Under the pieces are notes generated by a model that worked only from the letters and a program-made list of their open reading frames with translations, was not told where the DNA came from and ran no database searches. DNA of 64,000 nucleotides from Anastatus disparis. Taxonomy: Eukaryota > Arthropoda > Insecta > Hymenoptera > Eupelmidae. Of this stretch, positions 24,377 to 36,224 are shown in pieces (within the stretch, counting starts at the first letter, position 1; each line of letters starts with the position of its first letter). Both the position numbers and the translations under genes were made by a program. Where the stretch lies: the NCBI GenBank assembly GCA_017163975.1, contig JAFFSR010000373.1, positions 1,233,501 through 1,297,500 of the forward strand, written 5' to 3'.

Positions 24377-24826
24377 TTATTTATTTTTAGTAAAGTATTT
24401 TTTCATAAGTCTAACATTGTATGTATCATTGTGATTAGGGCAAACAGTCACAAGCTTTATTTTATCAGCTGATGGAAAACCCATTTCTGTGACGTCATAA
24501 ACTTTGAACTTGAAGCGTTCTAGCCATTTTTTTCTTATGCTACCCACGACAAAAATTTTGGTCACATCATGTAAGGCTTCTCTAAGAATATTGCCTGCGT
24601 CAGTATAGGGAATGGTACCAGAGTTCCATGATAAACCATGGTAATAATATTTCAACCACGGATTTTGTTCTTTGCACTCGTCCGAAAGTCTACGCCAGGA
24701 ATATGGTTTGTTGAAAAGGAGTACCAGAGGTTCGGTATCATCGTTGAGCGGCATTACAGCCAACTCTTTGAGAATATAGTCATCACCAGACTGTTTGAAA
24801 CCTTGTATATCCACCAAGTACTCCAT
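24377..24826 (-). CDS. Polinton small-protein family, copy 1 (149 residues)
   Basis: An intact 149-codon frame starting MEYLVDIQGFK. It belongs to a family that occurs three times in this element (also 24845-25386 and 43765-44249). Shared features are an N-terminal DIQGF..KELA.. strand, a central W....YHGL.W.SG.IPY block (residues 62-75), a KKWLERF segment (about 105), and a C-terminal C..H.......N.......K..W/Y pattern. I have seen such proteins next to insect Polintons but know no function. The N-terminal pattern faintly recalls DEDD exonucleases, but the acidic residues are not conserved, so I do not claim it. Confidence 0.65.
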   Translation of the reverse strand: MEYLVDIQGFKQSGDDYILKELAVMPLNDDTEPLVLLFNKPYSWRRLSDECKEQNPWLKYYYHGLSWNSGTIPYTDAGNILREALHDVTKIFVVGSIRKKWLERFKFKVYDVTEMGFPSADKIKLVTVCPNHNDTYNVRLMKKYFTKNK

Positions 24827-24844
24827 GCTGATTAATAACTTTTT

Positions 24845-25386
24845 CTACAGTTCTGAATCAGTGTCGGTATTTGTACGAGTGTCTTCCCAGTCCATAACCC
24901 AATCACTGAAATCACTGAAATCACTGAAATACAACTTTTGTATTGATTTAACGTTGTTAACAGCACATGTAATTTTATACATGCAATTATGATGTGAACA
25001 AGAGACTGTTTTAGTTAGCCGTTGATCAAAATGGGGAATACCCAGTTCACTGATATCCACAACTTTAAAATCAAACTTTTCTAACCACTCTTTTTTTACT
25101 TTATCAATCACAAAAACTTGTGTAGCGTTCTGCAGAGTTTGTCAAAGAATATTTTCTATTTCAGCATAGTCGTCATCTCCAGAATTCCAAGCTAGTCCAT
25201 GATAGCAAAGCTCGAGCCAGAGATTTTCACGCTTGTATTTTGTAGTTTACTTTTTCCAATGAAAATACGGTTGAAAACATGCACCGTTGGTCCAGACGAC
25301 TCAACAAGAGGAACAGCAGCCAACTCTTTTAAAACGAACTCTTTACCTGGCTTTTTAAAATCTTGTAAGATCACTGCGTATTCCAT
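24845..25386 (-). pseudogene. Polinton small-protein family, copy 2, frameshifted
   Basis: Starts MEYAVILQDFKK (25386). The frame shifts near 25240, and a TGA interrupts the second half near 25140. After it the family C-terminus is recognisable (KKEWLEKFDF, then CSHHN and NNVKSIQKLYF), ending in an acidic tail with a 9-bp tandem repeat encoding SDF units. Only 18 bp separate its stop from the start of copy 1, so the pair is a tandem duplication. Confidence 0.65.
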
Positions 25387-25448
25387 CTTGTTAAAGAATG
25401 AAATCTCAGCTCGCTCTCGCTTTCTCATATCCTACTATCCCCACTCCT

Positions 25449-26679
25449 TTAGACTAATTTTCTGACATCACCGCTTATGGCGTTGTATTCTATGATTCTA
25501 TCATGTAAGATTAGGCAGTAAGCTGAAGTTCCAACTAGAAAGTTTTGTTTGGTCTGGAATTCAAGACGAACATCAACTAGAGCACTCTTCAGAGAATCAT
25601 TTTGTTTTGAACAATCGATGACTATCAGTGGCACGTGATTGATATAATCTGATTTTTTCAGCATTGGCTCGGACTCCTTCGCATAGTATGCATTTTGGAA
25701 ATTAGTGTACATATCGTATAATATTGCATACTGATTATTGACAATATCAAGATTCATATTTCCGTAAGGATAGTATTGAGAATTTAAAAATAGTTTTACA
25801 TTGCTCAAATTGCAGTGATCAACCTGACTAGCGTTAGCAGTTTTTTGTCCTTTTCGATTTGTCTGGAAACCAAGAATGATAAAACGAGGCTTCTCCAGCT
25901 TATTAGATGTTTTGACTGTCCATACATGTCTCGTTGATGCCGGTAATAATGGATATTCGTATAATTCCCAAGAACGAAAACTCATTGAGATAGGTTTATT
26001 TTTCTCGATTTGTCGAAGCATGAGAATCTCACATTCATTGGATAACTGTATATGAGGCATAAGCCAATCGATCCTTTAAAGATCAATTTTGAAATCTTCA
26101 TAAGCATGAGTAGCACTCGGTGTTTGTATTACTGCGTTAATATCGTTCCTGGATCTCGTGAGAATAAGTTCATGTTTAACATTGACTATGATTTTGCGAT
26201 AATCTTCGGCAAAGCCTAAAATCATACTGAGAGGTATGAAAATATCAAAATAGCCATTATTATTAATGATCTTCCGAGTTTCCGTTATATCAATCCAACC
26301 AGCATTTTCTATAATCAAACTCTGACTAGGGTTGAGTGATACTTAACCCTTCATAACAGTGGTCAATCTTACATTATTACAGCGATCGATCTCTATAGCA
26401 TTAATTTCATAGCGAACTTCCTTGAATAGATGACAGATGCCGTTATTAACTACGTTAGTTCTTGCTAAAGCAGTGCCATCTTGTTGGGTTAATTTTCGCA
26501 CTATGTGCAGAGAACTCAAGTGAAGGCAAAAGATTTAAATCTTGATGTTGAATTGATATGCGAATTCCATCACTATTATTAAAATTTGACGAGGTGTAAG
26601 GCTGGTACGCGTGCACCTCACAGTGAGCTATTGACTCATCCAATGTTACTCCGTTTCTTATGTTTAGAATTTTCTCCAT
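25449..26679 (-). pseudogene. Polinton major capsid protein (double jelly roll), broken
   Basis: Three minus-strand frames in series form one capsid gene: 26679-26455, 26318-26076 and 26060-25449. The C-terminal 203 codons are the most conserved and show the Polinton capsid signatures KPRFIILGFQTNR, then an NVKLFLNS..YPYGN segment, an LYDMY segment and the terminal YCLILHDRIIEYN.ISGDV. A frameshift lies near 26495 and nonsense codons near 26343 and 26073. In the family this protein forms the hexon-like capsomers of the virion. It is adjacent to the penton gene, as expected. Confidence 0.85.
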
Positions 26680-26814
26680 TTCTTTGAAAACAGCAAAAAA
26701 TTAAGCACGTAATTTTCCACCAGGAGCTCTTATTTTTAAGCCTTGGCTTTTCAAAAACTGAATGTTCTGCCAAGTTAATACTTTGACTTGTCGATGACGA
26801 CTGATATTCAAATG

Positions 26815-27615
26815 TCATCTCGATTTACTTATATACCCTCTGTTATTTTTATTGTTATAAACCACTCCCATTTTTTTTACTGATTTAATATGTAGTCTAA
26901 CTGTAATAGTTTTTCCACGAAAGTTAATTAAATTCCCGTCTTGATCGAGTATACGCACTTGTAAATGATCTATGCTCTTGACGACGACTGGAAGGTAAAT
27001 GACTTGTGATGGCACTTCAATGAGTATATATCCTGGTAGGACAGCAGGAAAGAATTCATGTTTCGTGTGCACTTGTTGACCGTTTATATAGGCACCAGAG
27101 ACGATATTACACTCGACTTTAAGAGCGTTGACCCTGAGAATAGCTACAGGTAAATCTGAATGATTCGTGACGTCAGCAGGAAGTACTCGTTTTGCAAAGC
27201 CTAACAAAGGTCCTATCGAATGTTCTGGTCGAAAATCAATCGAATGATTGCATTTTATTTCACTACGAAGTGTATTATTGTTTGGTTTAATACTGATTGA
27301 GATACTTTTTGTCGTCAATGTTTCACTGAGATAATTCTCTATATCCTCAATTTCATAGCTACCAGTCGGTAGAACAATTTCTTTCTGTCCAGTGTGGAAT
27401 AGATTACTACCCTTGTCGATATTAGGTATAGAATTGAATGTCATGAAAGCAACTAATCCGAGAACATTATTTTTGTCAGGTGAAAGTTCAATTGGTGGAA
27501 GATACTGTTCTTCCAGTACAGACGATGTACCCAAAAGACTCAAAGTCAATGAATCTACCATGATTGTTGGACACATAATGAACAAATACTCATCATTCTT
27601 TTCTTTATATATCAA
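26815..27615 (-). CDS. Polinton minor capsid (penton) protein
   Basis: An intact 266-codon frame. The true start may be an internal Met (residue 14 or 19) since Polinton pentons usually begin close to a VDSLTLSLLG-like segment. The single-jelly-roll C-terminus with LDQDGNLINFRGKTITV is typical of Polinton penton proteins, which form the fivefold vertices. It overlaps the end of the protease frame by 11 bp and is followed by the capsid gene. It is one of the best preserved genes of the element. Confidence 0.8.
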   Translation of the reverse strand: MIYKEKNDEYLFIMCPTIMVDSLTLSLLGTSSVLEEQYLPPIELSPDKNNVLGLVAFMTFNSIPNIDKGSNLFHTGQKEIVLPTGSYEIEDIENYLSETLTTKSISISIKPNNNTLRSEIKCNHSIDFRPEHSIGPLLGFAKRVLPADVTNHSDLPVAILRVNALKVECNIVSGAYINGQQVHTKHEFFPAVLPGYILIEVPSQVIYLPVVVKSIDHLQVRILDQDGNLINFRGKTITVRLHIKSVKKMGVVYNNKNNRGYISKSR

Positions 27616-27960
27616 GAGTATTACTCAAGAATCTTAGACAAAGATGACCGCAATTAAAAGTATCAAAGTCTTGATACCTCTCAGGATTCTACTTGATGTT
27701 GTCTACTCTCAGATATGTCATTAAATCCAAAGGAGATTGAAGATCACCGAAGCTATCGAAATACACAACATCATTTTCTCGTTTGCGATATGCTACCCAA
27801 TGCGTTCCAGGTCCATCTGCATCATCAAGATTAACAATAGCTGATTCTTCATAGTGTGGTCCATTAATAAGCATAGCATTCCTCATAAATACTCCTCGAA
27901 AATTTGAGATTTTTAGGATTTTTGCATACTTGATGAGATCAGCATCGGTAAGTGTTCTTT
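27605..27960 (-). pseudogene. Polinton adenovirus-type cysteine protease (maturation protease)
   Basis: The catalytic layout of the adenain/Ulp1-like family is visible in order: His in GTHWVAY (about 27805), the FDSFG strand (about 27755) and the Cys in NCGHLC (about 27648). A TAG stop near 27690 separates the His/Asp part from the Cys part, so the gene is dead. Upstream the same frame includes the family segment YAKILKI (about 27925). In Polintons this enzyme processes capsid proteins. It is joined closely to the pVI-like segment upstream. Confidence 0.8.
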
Positions 27961-28794
27961 GAGGTGATTTTAATTTGAAGATCTTTTATTTTTTTTTTAG
28001 AAATCTTTGGTTTCATGCGAATTCCAAGATTAGTTTTATATGGTTTCAAGTAAAGACCTTTACCAAGAGCTATTTCTTCCATCTTTATATTATGTCTCTT
28101 ATTTTCTTCTAATTTTTGTTTAGCAACTTTGGAATCGTTTACCGCTTTAGCGATTCCAGCGACACCTTCAGCTTATACCACCGACAGCACTCAAACCTGC
28201 AAAGATTGGTATAAGAAATGGTAAGAAACCTACTACTTTCTTTAGAACTGGTAAAGTACGTGGAATTTTTTAATTTTTTTTATCACCTGCTTTTTTAACA
28301 GCATTACGTGCACCTTTTAGAGCTAACAGAATAGCTTTTCGAGCACATTTTGTAGAAACAATTGATTTTGATGCAGCCTTTACTATTGTATTGAAAGTAG
28401 TAGTAGAAGGCTTCCTCCTCCTCCTCTTACCCTTCTTCTTCATACCCATTCCGAATTTAGACTTTACTTTTATGTTTTTAATTGCAAATGCAGCTGCTTT
28501 CTCTCCAAAGCTAGTGTCTTTTGATGAAATCCTTTGATTAGCTTTTTCTGCTAAAATTCTATCAGAAGCGTTTCTAGCTTCTACGTTTTTACGATTCTGT
28601 GAATAAGCAATGTCGTGCTCTTTACAAGCTCCATCGAGAGGATTGATTCCTGGATCACCTCTAGCTAAACGTTTAGCTAATCTTGTACCGGGTCCACAGT
28701 ATTGGTATCCTGGTATATAAAGTTTAATTGGAAGACTATTAAGAAGCTTGTTGACAAAACCGCGACCACGTCGTTGTCTATATACGATCATCAC
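27961..28794 (-). pseudogene. phospholipase A2-like plus pVI-like capsid-associated protein, broken
   Basis: The first 174 codons (28794-28270) are open. Residues 25-60 contain a calcium-loop motif YCGPGTRLA and the catalytic pair in KEHDIAY, the hallmark of the small PLA2 domain found in parvovirus capsids and in some Polintons. A Lys/Arg-rich stretch (KKKGKRRRRK) follows. After a TAA near 28268 the frame continues with a hydrophobic segment (GFLPFLIPIFAGLSAV, about 28215) and a conserved GKGLYLKPYKTNLG block (about 28060), like the membrane-active pVI-type protein. A further frameshift lies near 28180. Role in membrane breaching is family inference. Confidence 0.7.
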
Positions 28795-28886
28795 ACTTCG
28801 AAGACTAAATGAAGACTGAGGAATTGGGAATAAAAGTCCTGTATTTATAGCTATTCAAGCATTCGTACGTCAGACGTGCTGTCATA
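28795..28886. promoter_or_regulatory. divergent promoter region of Polinton
   Basis: 92 bp between the leftward PLA2/pVI gene and the rightward ATPase gene. It contains a TATTTATAG element near 28842. A shared bidirectional promoter is inferred from the gene arrangement. Confidence 0.4.
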
Positions 28887-29583
28887 ATGAATTTCAAAGA
28901 ACAATCCGTTAAGCTACCGATAGCAAATTTCGACACTATCGTGGAGCATGAGAAGAAATCAAAGAGACTTACTTCTAAACAGTATTCGAGCTGTATCTTG
29001 CGGTCCATCAAATTGTGGGAAAACCAATAGTCTCTTAGCACTAATAACGCATCCTAATGGCCTCAGGTTCGAAAACGTTTATGTATACTCTAAGTCTTTG
29101 AATCAACCAAATTACAAGTTTTTGAAGGACCTCCTAGAGCCTTTAGAAAGTGTACAATACTTTCCCTTTAGTGAGCACGAATCTGTTGTGGCTCCTGATA
29201 ATGCGCTTCCAAATTTTGTCATGATTTTTGATGATGTAGCCTCTGAAAAACAAGATAATATCAGAGCTTACTTCTGTATGGGTAGACACAAAGATGTTGA
29301 TTGTTTCTATCTCTGTCAATCTTATGCTCGAATTCCAAAACATTTAGTCAGAGACAATGTCAATTTGTTAGTGATTTTGCGTCAAGATGACGTCAATTTG
29401 AGACACTTATACAACGATCACGTCAATTCCGACATGACTTACGCGCAATTCAAAGAATTATGCTTCAAGTGTTGGACTGATGATAAATACGGATCTTTAA
29501 TGATCGACAAAGATAGTTCGATCAATTCGGGTAGATATAAAAAAGGCTTTGATTGTTTTGCTATGAATATAGCGCGCACATAG
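28887..29583 (+). pseudogene. Polinton genome-packaging ATPase (FtsK/HerA type)
   Basis: The Walker A motif CGPSNCGKT (about 29005-29030) and Walker B NFVMIFDD (about 29215-29238) are intact, followed by a sensor region and a conserved C-terminus up to 29583. The ATG at 28887 starts the usual N-terminus, but that frame is shifted relative to the Walker frame near 28960 (one-base shift), so the gene is probably inactive unless translation starts at 28948. This motor pumps DNA into Polinton/adintovirus capsids (family knowledge). Confidence 0.8.
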
Positions 29584-29604
29584 TCCTAAGAAAACAATTC
29601 ATTA

Positions 29605-30567
29605 TTGTGCGCTGAAGCATCAACATTGCTGACATTCGACGAAAGAGAGATGTTCTACATCAACTTGTGTAAGCACGCAATGCAGTTAAACAAAAATATA
29701 ACTTGCTTAAGTTAAAAAAAGAGAATATGGAAAGATCATTTGACGACACATTCAAACCCATCGTTGATCCTCTTCAGAAACTCGTTGCTACTACTGAGAA
29801 AAATAATGATTTTATACGTGACGTAGCAAAAAAAAGTCATAAAAAATTATGATATTCATTCCTCCTTCTTACAGCCTTCTTTTTCCTCTTCATCCATTGA
29901 TGATGATGCTATAGATACGTCATTAAATGATACTATTCGACAAGTTGATACAGAATTTGAATCAGCTGCAAGTGAGCAGGAATTAGAAAAAGAAGATAAC
30001 GATTTATTGCTTGATAATAAGTACATTCATATGCTCAATGAGGAACAATCAAAACAATTGGATAAAGTTTATGGAGTGCGCAAGGAAGGTAATAGTTACT
30101 TAATTGGTGATTCACCTCTATTTTTTGAAGATAAAAACATTCGTATAAAAGATAAAAAATATCCAAAAACTAAAGGATTGTTAGAATTGTTAATTACGAA
30201 AAATCCCGATAGAGGTCAGATAAACACTAATGGTATGCAGAATTACAAGACGATTCTTGAAACTACTAATGCTTACAAACGGCGCTACAGAAGTGATGAG
30301 ACTATTCGTACACACAAAAGTAAGAAATTCGACAGTATCATTAGTTCTTTGTTTTCATTAAAAAAAGAGGAGGATCGTTACCTCGATATAAAATTGCAAG
30401 AAGAGATACAAGAATGGATTACATATACTGAGATGATCCAAATGAACTTGTTGATAGACTTCGATCACCCATTGCTGAAAGAGAAGCTGGAAACCTTAGC
30501 CATACAAATGAGATACATTCAATTATGGAAGAGTTACGTGAAAGAGGCTATATATATTAAGGTGTAG
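29605..30567 (+). pseudogene. Polinton DUF8207-like protein, frameshifted
   Basis: The C-terminal 186 codons (30007-30567) contain the pattern YGVRKEGNSYLIGDS..., then KYPKTKGLLELL and TNAYKRRY, which I recognise from the DUF8207-type protein common in insect Polintons; its function is unknown. Upstream coding sequence from about 29605 includes a stop near 29670 and a frameshift in an A8 run at 29825-29832. The Ser/Asp/Glu-rich linker (about 29880-30005) is typical of the family. Confidence 0.65.
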
Positions 30568-30591
30568 ACACCTATACCATGCATTATCAAT

Positions 30592-30987
30592 ATGAGCGTC
30601 GATGTATTCGGACGTAATCTCAAACGAAGTGAGGGTAGTCGAGGACCTACGGGTATTGGCTATGAATTCTCAAAAGATGGACAATACGATATGGAAAATT
30701 AGAGACTTTGTAATCTCTCATCATCTAATCAACTCAATGAAGCTGTAAATTTAGATACTTTACAACGTATCGTACGTTTGGAAGTTCAAAAATTATTAGA
30801 TTCAATATCTAGTTTGAGAAGTGATCTCAATAACCTAGATAAAATTGTAGAGGTGCACAGAGACGAGCTAGATAAGAAATTCATACAAAGCCAGTTGGAA
30901 ATTGAAACTATAAAAGGAGGCATTATCACTGTTAGTGCAAAACAGTCAATCGATAACCATCGATGGAACAACGTCATAGACTTGTAG
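30592..30987 (+). pseudogene. Polinton coiled-coil protein with GSRGPTGIG motif
   Basis: Starts MSVDVFGRNL with a short collagen-like GSRGPTGIG motif at residue 14. A TAG near 30700 interrupts it, then the same frame continues with a heptad-like coiled coil (VRLEVQKLLDSISSLRSDL...) to 30987. Similar small proteins precede the integrase in other insect Polintons and may be fibre-like virion parts (inference). Its last 25 bases overlap the integrase start in another frame. Confidence 0.6.
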
Positions 30988-31001
30988 AAGAGCTTCACAA
31001 G
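30963..31001 (+). pseudogene. Polinton integrase, N-terminal piece (split by insertion)
   Basis: ATG at 30963 opens the integrase frame (MEQRHRLVEELHK), which overlaps the preceding gene. It stops after 13 codons at the foldback element inserted at 31002. The remainder resumes at 39140. The last 9 bases (CTTCACAAG) are the target duplication. Confidence 0.7.
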
Positions 31002-31053
31002 ACTCCCCTGAAGTTGGCTCAGTACTTTCTCTGTACTATAAAAATAACTATTG

Positions 31054-33800
31054 GATAATTTGCCGTAAATTATCCGTAAATTATCCGTAAAATCCAATAT
31101 TTTGCCGCGACATAACTTCCTTGAAAAAGGAAGTACACCGCCAACTTCAAAAAGAAGTTAGCGGCGTACCTTCAGAAATCAATGAAAAAAAAGACTTAGA
31201 CCATCGTAAAATAGCTCAAAATTTGCCGCTTTTTTGCCGTAATCAATCTGTCAAATCCGAATTACCGATATCTTAGCTGAACGTTCTTCATCGTAATACT
31301 TTCATAATTCATGATCTTATTAGTGTGGTATTATGTGAAATATCACTGCTGAGTGAAAAGTAGCAAGTGGATAATTTACCGTAAATTATCCGTGAAATCC
31401 AATATTTTCCCGCGGCATAATTTCCTTAAAACAGTGAGTACACTGCCAACTTCGAAAAGAAGTCATCGGCGTACCTTCGGAAATCAATGAAAAAAATTAC
31501 TTAGACCATCGTAAAATAGCTGAAAATTTGCCGCTTTTTTGCCGTAATCAATCTGTCAAATCCGAATTACCGATATCTTAGCTGAACGTTCTTCATCGTA
31601 ATACTTTCATAATTCATGATCTTATTGGTATGGTATTATGTGAAATATCACTGCAGAGTGAAAAGTAGGAATGGGATAATTTGCCGTAAATTATCCCTAA
31701 ATTATGCGTAAATTCCAATATTTTGCCACGTGATAATTTCCTTGAAAAAGTGAGTACACTGCCAACTTCGAAAAGACGTTAGCGGCGTACCTTCATAAAT
31801 CAATGAAAAAAATGACTTAGACCATCGTAAAATAGCTGAAAATTTGCCGCTTTTTTGCCGTAATCAATCTGTCAAATCCGAATTACCGATATCTTAGCTG
31901 AACGTTCTTCATCGTAATACTTTCATAATTCATGATCTTATTGGTATGGTATTATGTGAAATATCACTGCAGAGTGAAAAGTAGGAATAGGATAATTTGC
32001 CATAATTTATCCGTAAATTATCCATGAAATCCAATATTTTTCCGCGGAATAATTTCCTTAAAAAAGTGAGTACACCGCCAACTTCAAAAAGAAGTCAGCG
32101 GCGTACCTTCAGAAATCAATGAAAAAAAAGACTTAGACCATCGTAAAATAGCTGAAAATTTGCCGCTTTTTTGCTGTAATCAATCTGTCAAATCCGAATT
32201 ACCGATATCTTAGCTGATCGTTCTTCATCGTAATACTTTCATAATTCATGATCTTATTAGTATGGTATTATGTGAAATATCACTGCATAGTGAAAAGTAG
32301 GAATAGGATAATTTGCCGTAAATTATCCCTAAATTATGCGTAAATTCCAATATTTTGCCACGTGATAATTTCCTTGAAAAAGTGAGTACACTGCCAACTT
32401 CGAAAAGAAGTTAGCGGCGTACCTTCAGAAATGAATGAAAAAAATGACTTAGACCATCGTAAAATAGCTGAAAATTTGCCGCTTTTTTGCCGTAATCAAT
32501 CTGTCAAATCCGAATTACCGATATCTTAGCTGAACGTTCTTCATCGTAATACTTTCATTATTCATGATCTTATTGGTATGGTATTATGTGAAATATCACT
32601 GCAGAGTGAAAAGTAGGAAGTGGATAATTTGCTGTAAATTATCCGTAAATTATCCATAAAATCCAATATTTTTCCGCGGAATAATTTCCTTGAAAAAGTG
32701 AGTACACTGCCAACTTCGAAAAGAAGTTAGCGGCGTACCTTCAGAAATCAATGAAAAAAATGACTTAGACCATCGTATAATAGCTCAAAATTTGCCGCTT
32801 TTTTGCCGTAATCAATCTATCAAATACGAATTACCGATATCTTAGCTGAACGCTCTTCATCGTAATACTTTCATAATTCATGATCTTATTAGTATTGTAT
32901 TATGTGTAATATCACTGCACAGTGAAAAGTAAGAAGTGGATAATTTGCCGTAAATTATCCGTAAATTATCCGTGAAATCTAATATTTTCCCGCAGCATAA
33001 TTTCCTTAAGGTGGTTCAATAGTAAATTACTTGTGATACCATGATTATTAAACTTTGTGAGATTGTTTATTAAGGTTCGATACAAATTTTATGAAAATTT
33101 GAGACCCCGTTTACGACTTAATTTTTTCAAATGAACACCCTGAAAATTAACTTTTTAACATTGGTTAATATGGTAATCTATCGAAAGTTGATATATTTCA
33201 TACCATATCTTTGTGAATTGTGATACGAAAATATTCAAAAACTGGCCAGAGATAGTTAAGATAATTACTTTTTGATTGATATGCAAAAATTGTTACGTTG
33301 ACGCCCATTTAGAAAAAATATTCAATCAGAAACTACAATATTTTGCATTTTTAGTACGTCTACCAGTTTAGCTGATGTATGGCGGCCCTGTTTCAAAACA
33401 TTTTTCATAAGCAATCTACGAATAGGTTATATTATACATAAATAGCCAAGCAGCTACGGGCCAAAAAGCTGAATCGTGCTGAGCTGTACACGCGCAAGAG
33501 TATTAACCTATAATAAAATTTTCTGTACAACTATGCTATTACGATTATGGGTATTGAACCACCTTAAAAAGTGAGTACACCGCCAACTTTAAAAAGAAGT
33601 TAGCGGCATACCTTCAGAAATCAATGAGAAAAATGACTTAGACCATCGTAAAATAGCTGAAAATTTGCCGCTTTTTTGCCGTAGTCATTCTCTCCAATCA
33701 GAATAACTAATATATTATTTAAATGTTATTTACCCTCATATTTTGATAATTATTAATCCTATCGGTATGGTATTACATGAAAAATCACTGAAAATCACTG
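31054..33800 (+). repeat. left-arm tandem array, ~315-bp units
   Basis: The unit starts near GGATAATTTGCCGTAAATTATCC and includes AACGTTCTTCATCGTAATAC. Landmarks GTGAAAAGTA at about 31354, 31658, 31976, 32291, 32606 and 32923 give spacings of 304-318 bp. Units include an inner inverted repeat (GCCAACTTC-GAAGTTAGCGGC). A TTAA element interrupts the array at 33010-33563. Confidence 0.85.
33010..33563. mobile_element. 554-bp TTAA-flanked element inside the array
   Basis: Termini GGTGGTTCAATA and TATTGAACCACC, with TTAA on both sides (33006-33009, 33564-33567). The neighbouring repeat units show the empty site: uninterrupted TTCCTTAAAAAAGTGAG. Non-coding, piggyBac-type target site. Confidence 0.85.
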
Positions 33801-35132
33801 TGTAGTTAAAAATGACCAGTGGATAATTTGCCTGAAAATATCCTGAAATTATTTATGAAATCAGATATGTTATCGCGGCATAACACAATGAAAAAAGTGA
33901 GTTACTGAAAACTTCAGAAAAAATTTAGCAAGGTACCTATAGGATTCAAGGAACAAAATGATTTGTATGAAGAATTCTAGGCATTAAGTGAACGTTTCTA
34001 TGGTAATACTTCAATAATTTCCATTCTTATTGGCATGGTATTATGTGAAATATTACTGCAAAGTAATAATTAACTGATTGAAAATTTTTCGTGAATCATT
34101 TATGCATTATGCATAAAGTAAAATATTTTGCTACAGCATATTGTCGCGAAAAAAGCTGGTACCACAACCACTTTAAAAATATTGAACGGAGTGTCATTAT
34201 AAAATCGATGTAAAGACTAAACTTTAGCTGATAATCAGTCGCTTTTTTCGATAATCTATCATAATAGATAGATAATATTTTAGATAATAGATAAGGCTGA
34301 TTCCATTTCAAATCGAACAGTCAGTATACACTCAAGTCACCAATTACTGCGCTAATGGAGTATGTTATTCTACCCTAAAAATAAGGGTATACGTATTTTT
34401 TTATTTTGCTGAAATATCAAAATTGCATCAGATATGCACTTTTGAAAATTGCATACAAAAACTAAATGTTAAAACTGAAAATGTTGAGAATAACTTTAGA
34501 GAGCTATCGTTTTACCAATTTCCAATGAATTTTGATAAACCTTTTTTTATTTTATTCCGTTTCGAGCCCTCTTCAACTCCGTGCAAGAAATTTAAAAAAA
34601 AAATTAAAAAATGACTGAGATATATGCATTTTACCAAAAAATGCACTTTTTATGCACATGCATTTTTCTCGAAAAGGCCATTTTTTTTTTTGCTGAAATT
34701 TTTTTTGCTGATAGAGGACCAAAATACCTATCTAATAGTACTTGTTTGATCCGGGTTTTTGGTTTGGAGCGAGAAAAAATTCACAAATTTTGTCGGTGAA
34801 AAATGCTTGTATATACGTTTGGAAGTCTTAAGCAGTCGACATTTAAATATTATCCTTCGTTTAGCATTATCCAGGAACAACGACGTGGACGTAGAAGGAT
34901 TCTGTTCCCTTTGGGGTGCTTTTTTAGAGTGAGTTCCCCTTGCCTCTCACTGTTGGGATGCGTCAAAAAAATAATTATAGATAATTATTTTTTTTTTTTT
35001 TGCGCTTATTATTTTTAGTTTTAAATGTAGTCTCACGACGCTTGGCTTTTTTTTTCTTGTTTTTCACTTCATTTAGTGCATGTATAGCTGTCCTGCCAAT
35101 AAATATATGTGATTTTAATTCCCCAAGTTTTT
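33801..35132. other. foldback element middle, left part
   Basis: A decayed continuation of array-like sequence to about 34100, then unique AT-rich sequence. Short frames (34423-35018, plus strand) show no domain. Lys-rich codons on the minus strand at about 35000-35130 may be the continuation of the transposase-like relic. Confidence 0.35.
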
Positions 35133-35423
35133 TTAACCACATATGACTTTTTTGAATTCCATTATATTTAGAAACCCCACTCCATTCAATATTTTTCTTT
35201 TTCTAAATCTTTCAATCTCATTTATTGGTAGTAAAATGATTTTTATTGCATTGGTGTAACTTTGAACCCAATTTATAAAATCGTCAGCATTTTGTATCGA
35301 TTCTTCATGAACTCTTTTCAAGTTATGTGAAGTAGCATAATGCTTTAGAAGCCCACCTATTCCATCAACGGCTCCTTTCCCATGACCAGTCGCAGAAAAT
35401 AACCATTTCATTTCATAAAACCA
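35133..35423 (-). pseudogene. C-terminal relic of HGKG..DG-type transposase in the foldback element
   Basis: 92 codons from ATG at 35411, with in-frame residues KHWFYE just upstream. The signature ATGHGKGAVDGIGG (residues 7-20) and HYATSHNLKRVH match the family whose other relic lies at 4925-7334. No further upstream coding part remains. If the family is the FB/Phantom-type transposase, this is the element's own enzyme remnant; that link is inference. Confidence 0.5.
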
Positions 35424-36220
35424 ATGTTTGAATTCATGTAGTTGAAAACGATTTAATTATTGTCTTAAAAATAATGTAGTTAAGTACTCGACGATTCTCA
35501 TTAGATAGATTAAGTATTGACTACAGCAAAAAAGAGTCTAATTTTTAGCGGTAGTAATATAAGACATTTCCTTGGTTGATTACATTGAGGCACTTTAATG
35601 AATTTATTAGAAGTCGGACGGGCACTGTTTTTTTCAAATATAAAGCTGCGGATAAATATTTAAATTCAAAGCTAATTTTAAAATAATTTGTAACGACTTA
35701 TTCAACACTTATTTTTTATTTTAAAGTAAAATTTAGCGAGTACACTACCTGTTTGATTTAAGGTTCAAAAAGTATAGCGTTTGATTTTTCAGCTGAGCAA
35801 TTGTTATTTCTAATTCTACAAAATTATATCAGCAAAAAAATGTCAAATACTTCCTTACTAAATTCTTCAAGATTTTTCATCCCATTAATTTTTTTACAAG
35901 ATAGCAAAATTTTTTTTTCTTTTCTGACATTACAATAACAAAAATAAAATTTTAGATTGAAAGCATAGCGAAGCATAGACTTCTTAGTGCTATAGCCTTA
36001 AAATTAAATAGAAGTCTGTTTATACAAAAATTTTACAATAATGTTCTTAATTCTTTTAGCTCCTAGAAGAAATCTGTTAAAATTCAAAATAAATTGTTAT
36101 TAATTATAAAATTTAATTGCCATTAAAGCCATTTATGTCGCACGATTTTATTTGTCAAAAATATATTTTTAGGACGTAACAAAAATTAATTCAAAGCAAA
36201 AAAGACGTCTATTAACAAGA
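35424..36220. other. foldback element middle, no gene seen
   Basis: AT-rich sequence between the transposase-like relic and the next inverted-repeat element. No frame supported. Confidence 0.35.
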
Positions 36221-36224
36221 TTTT

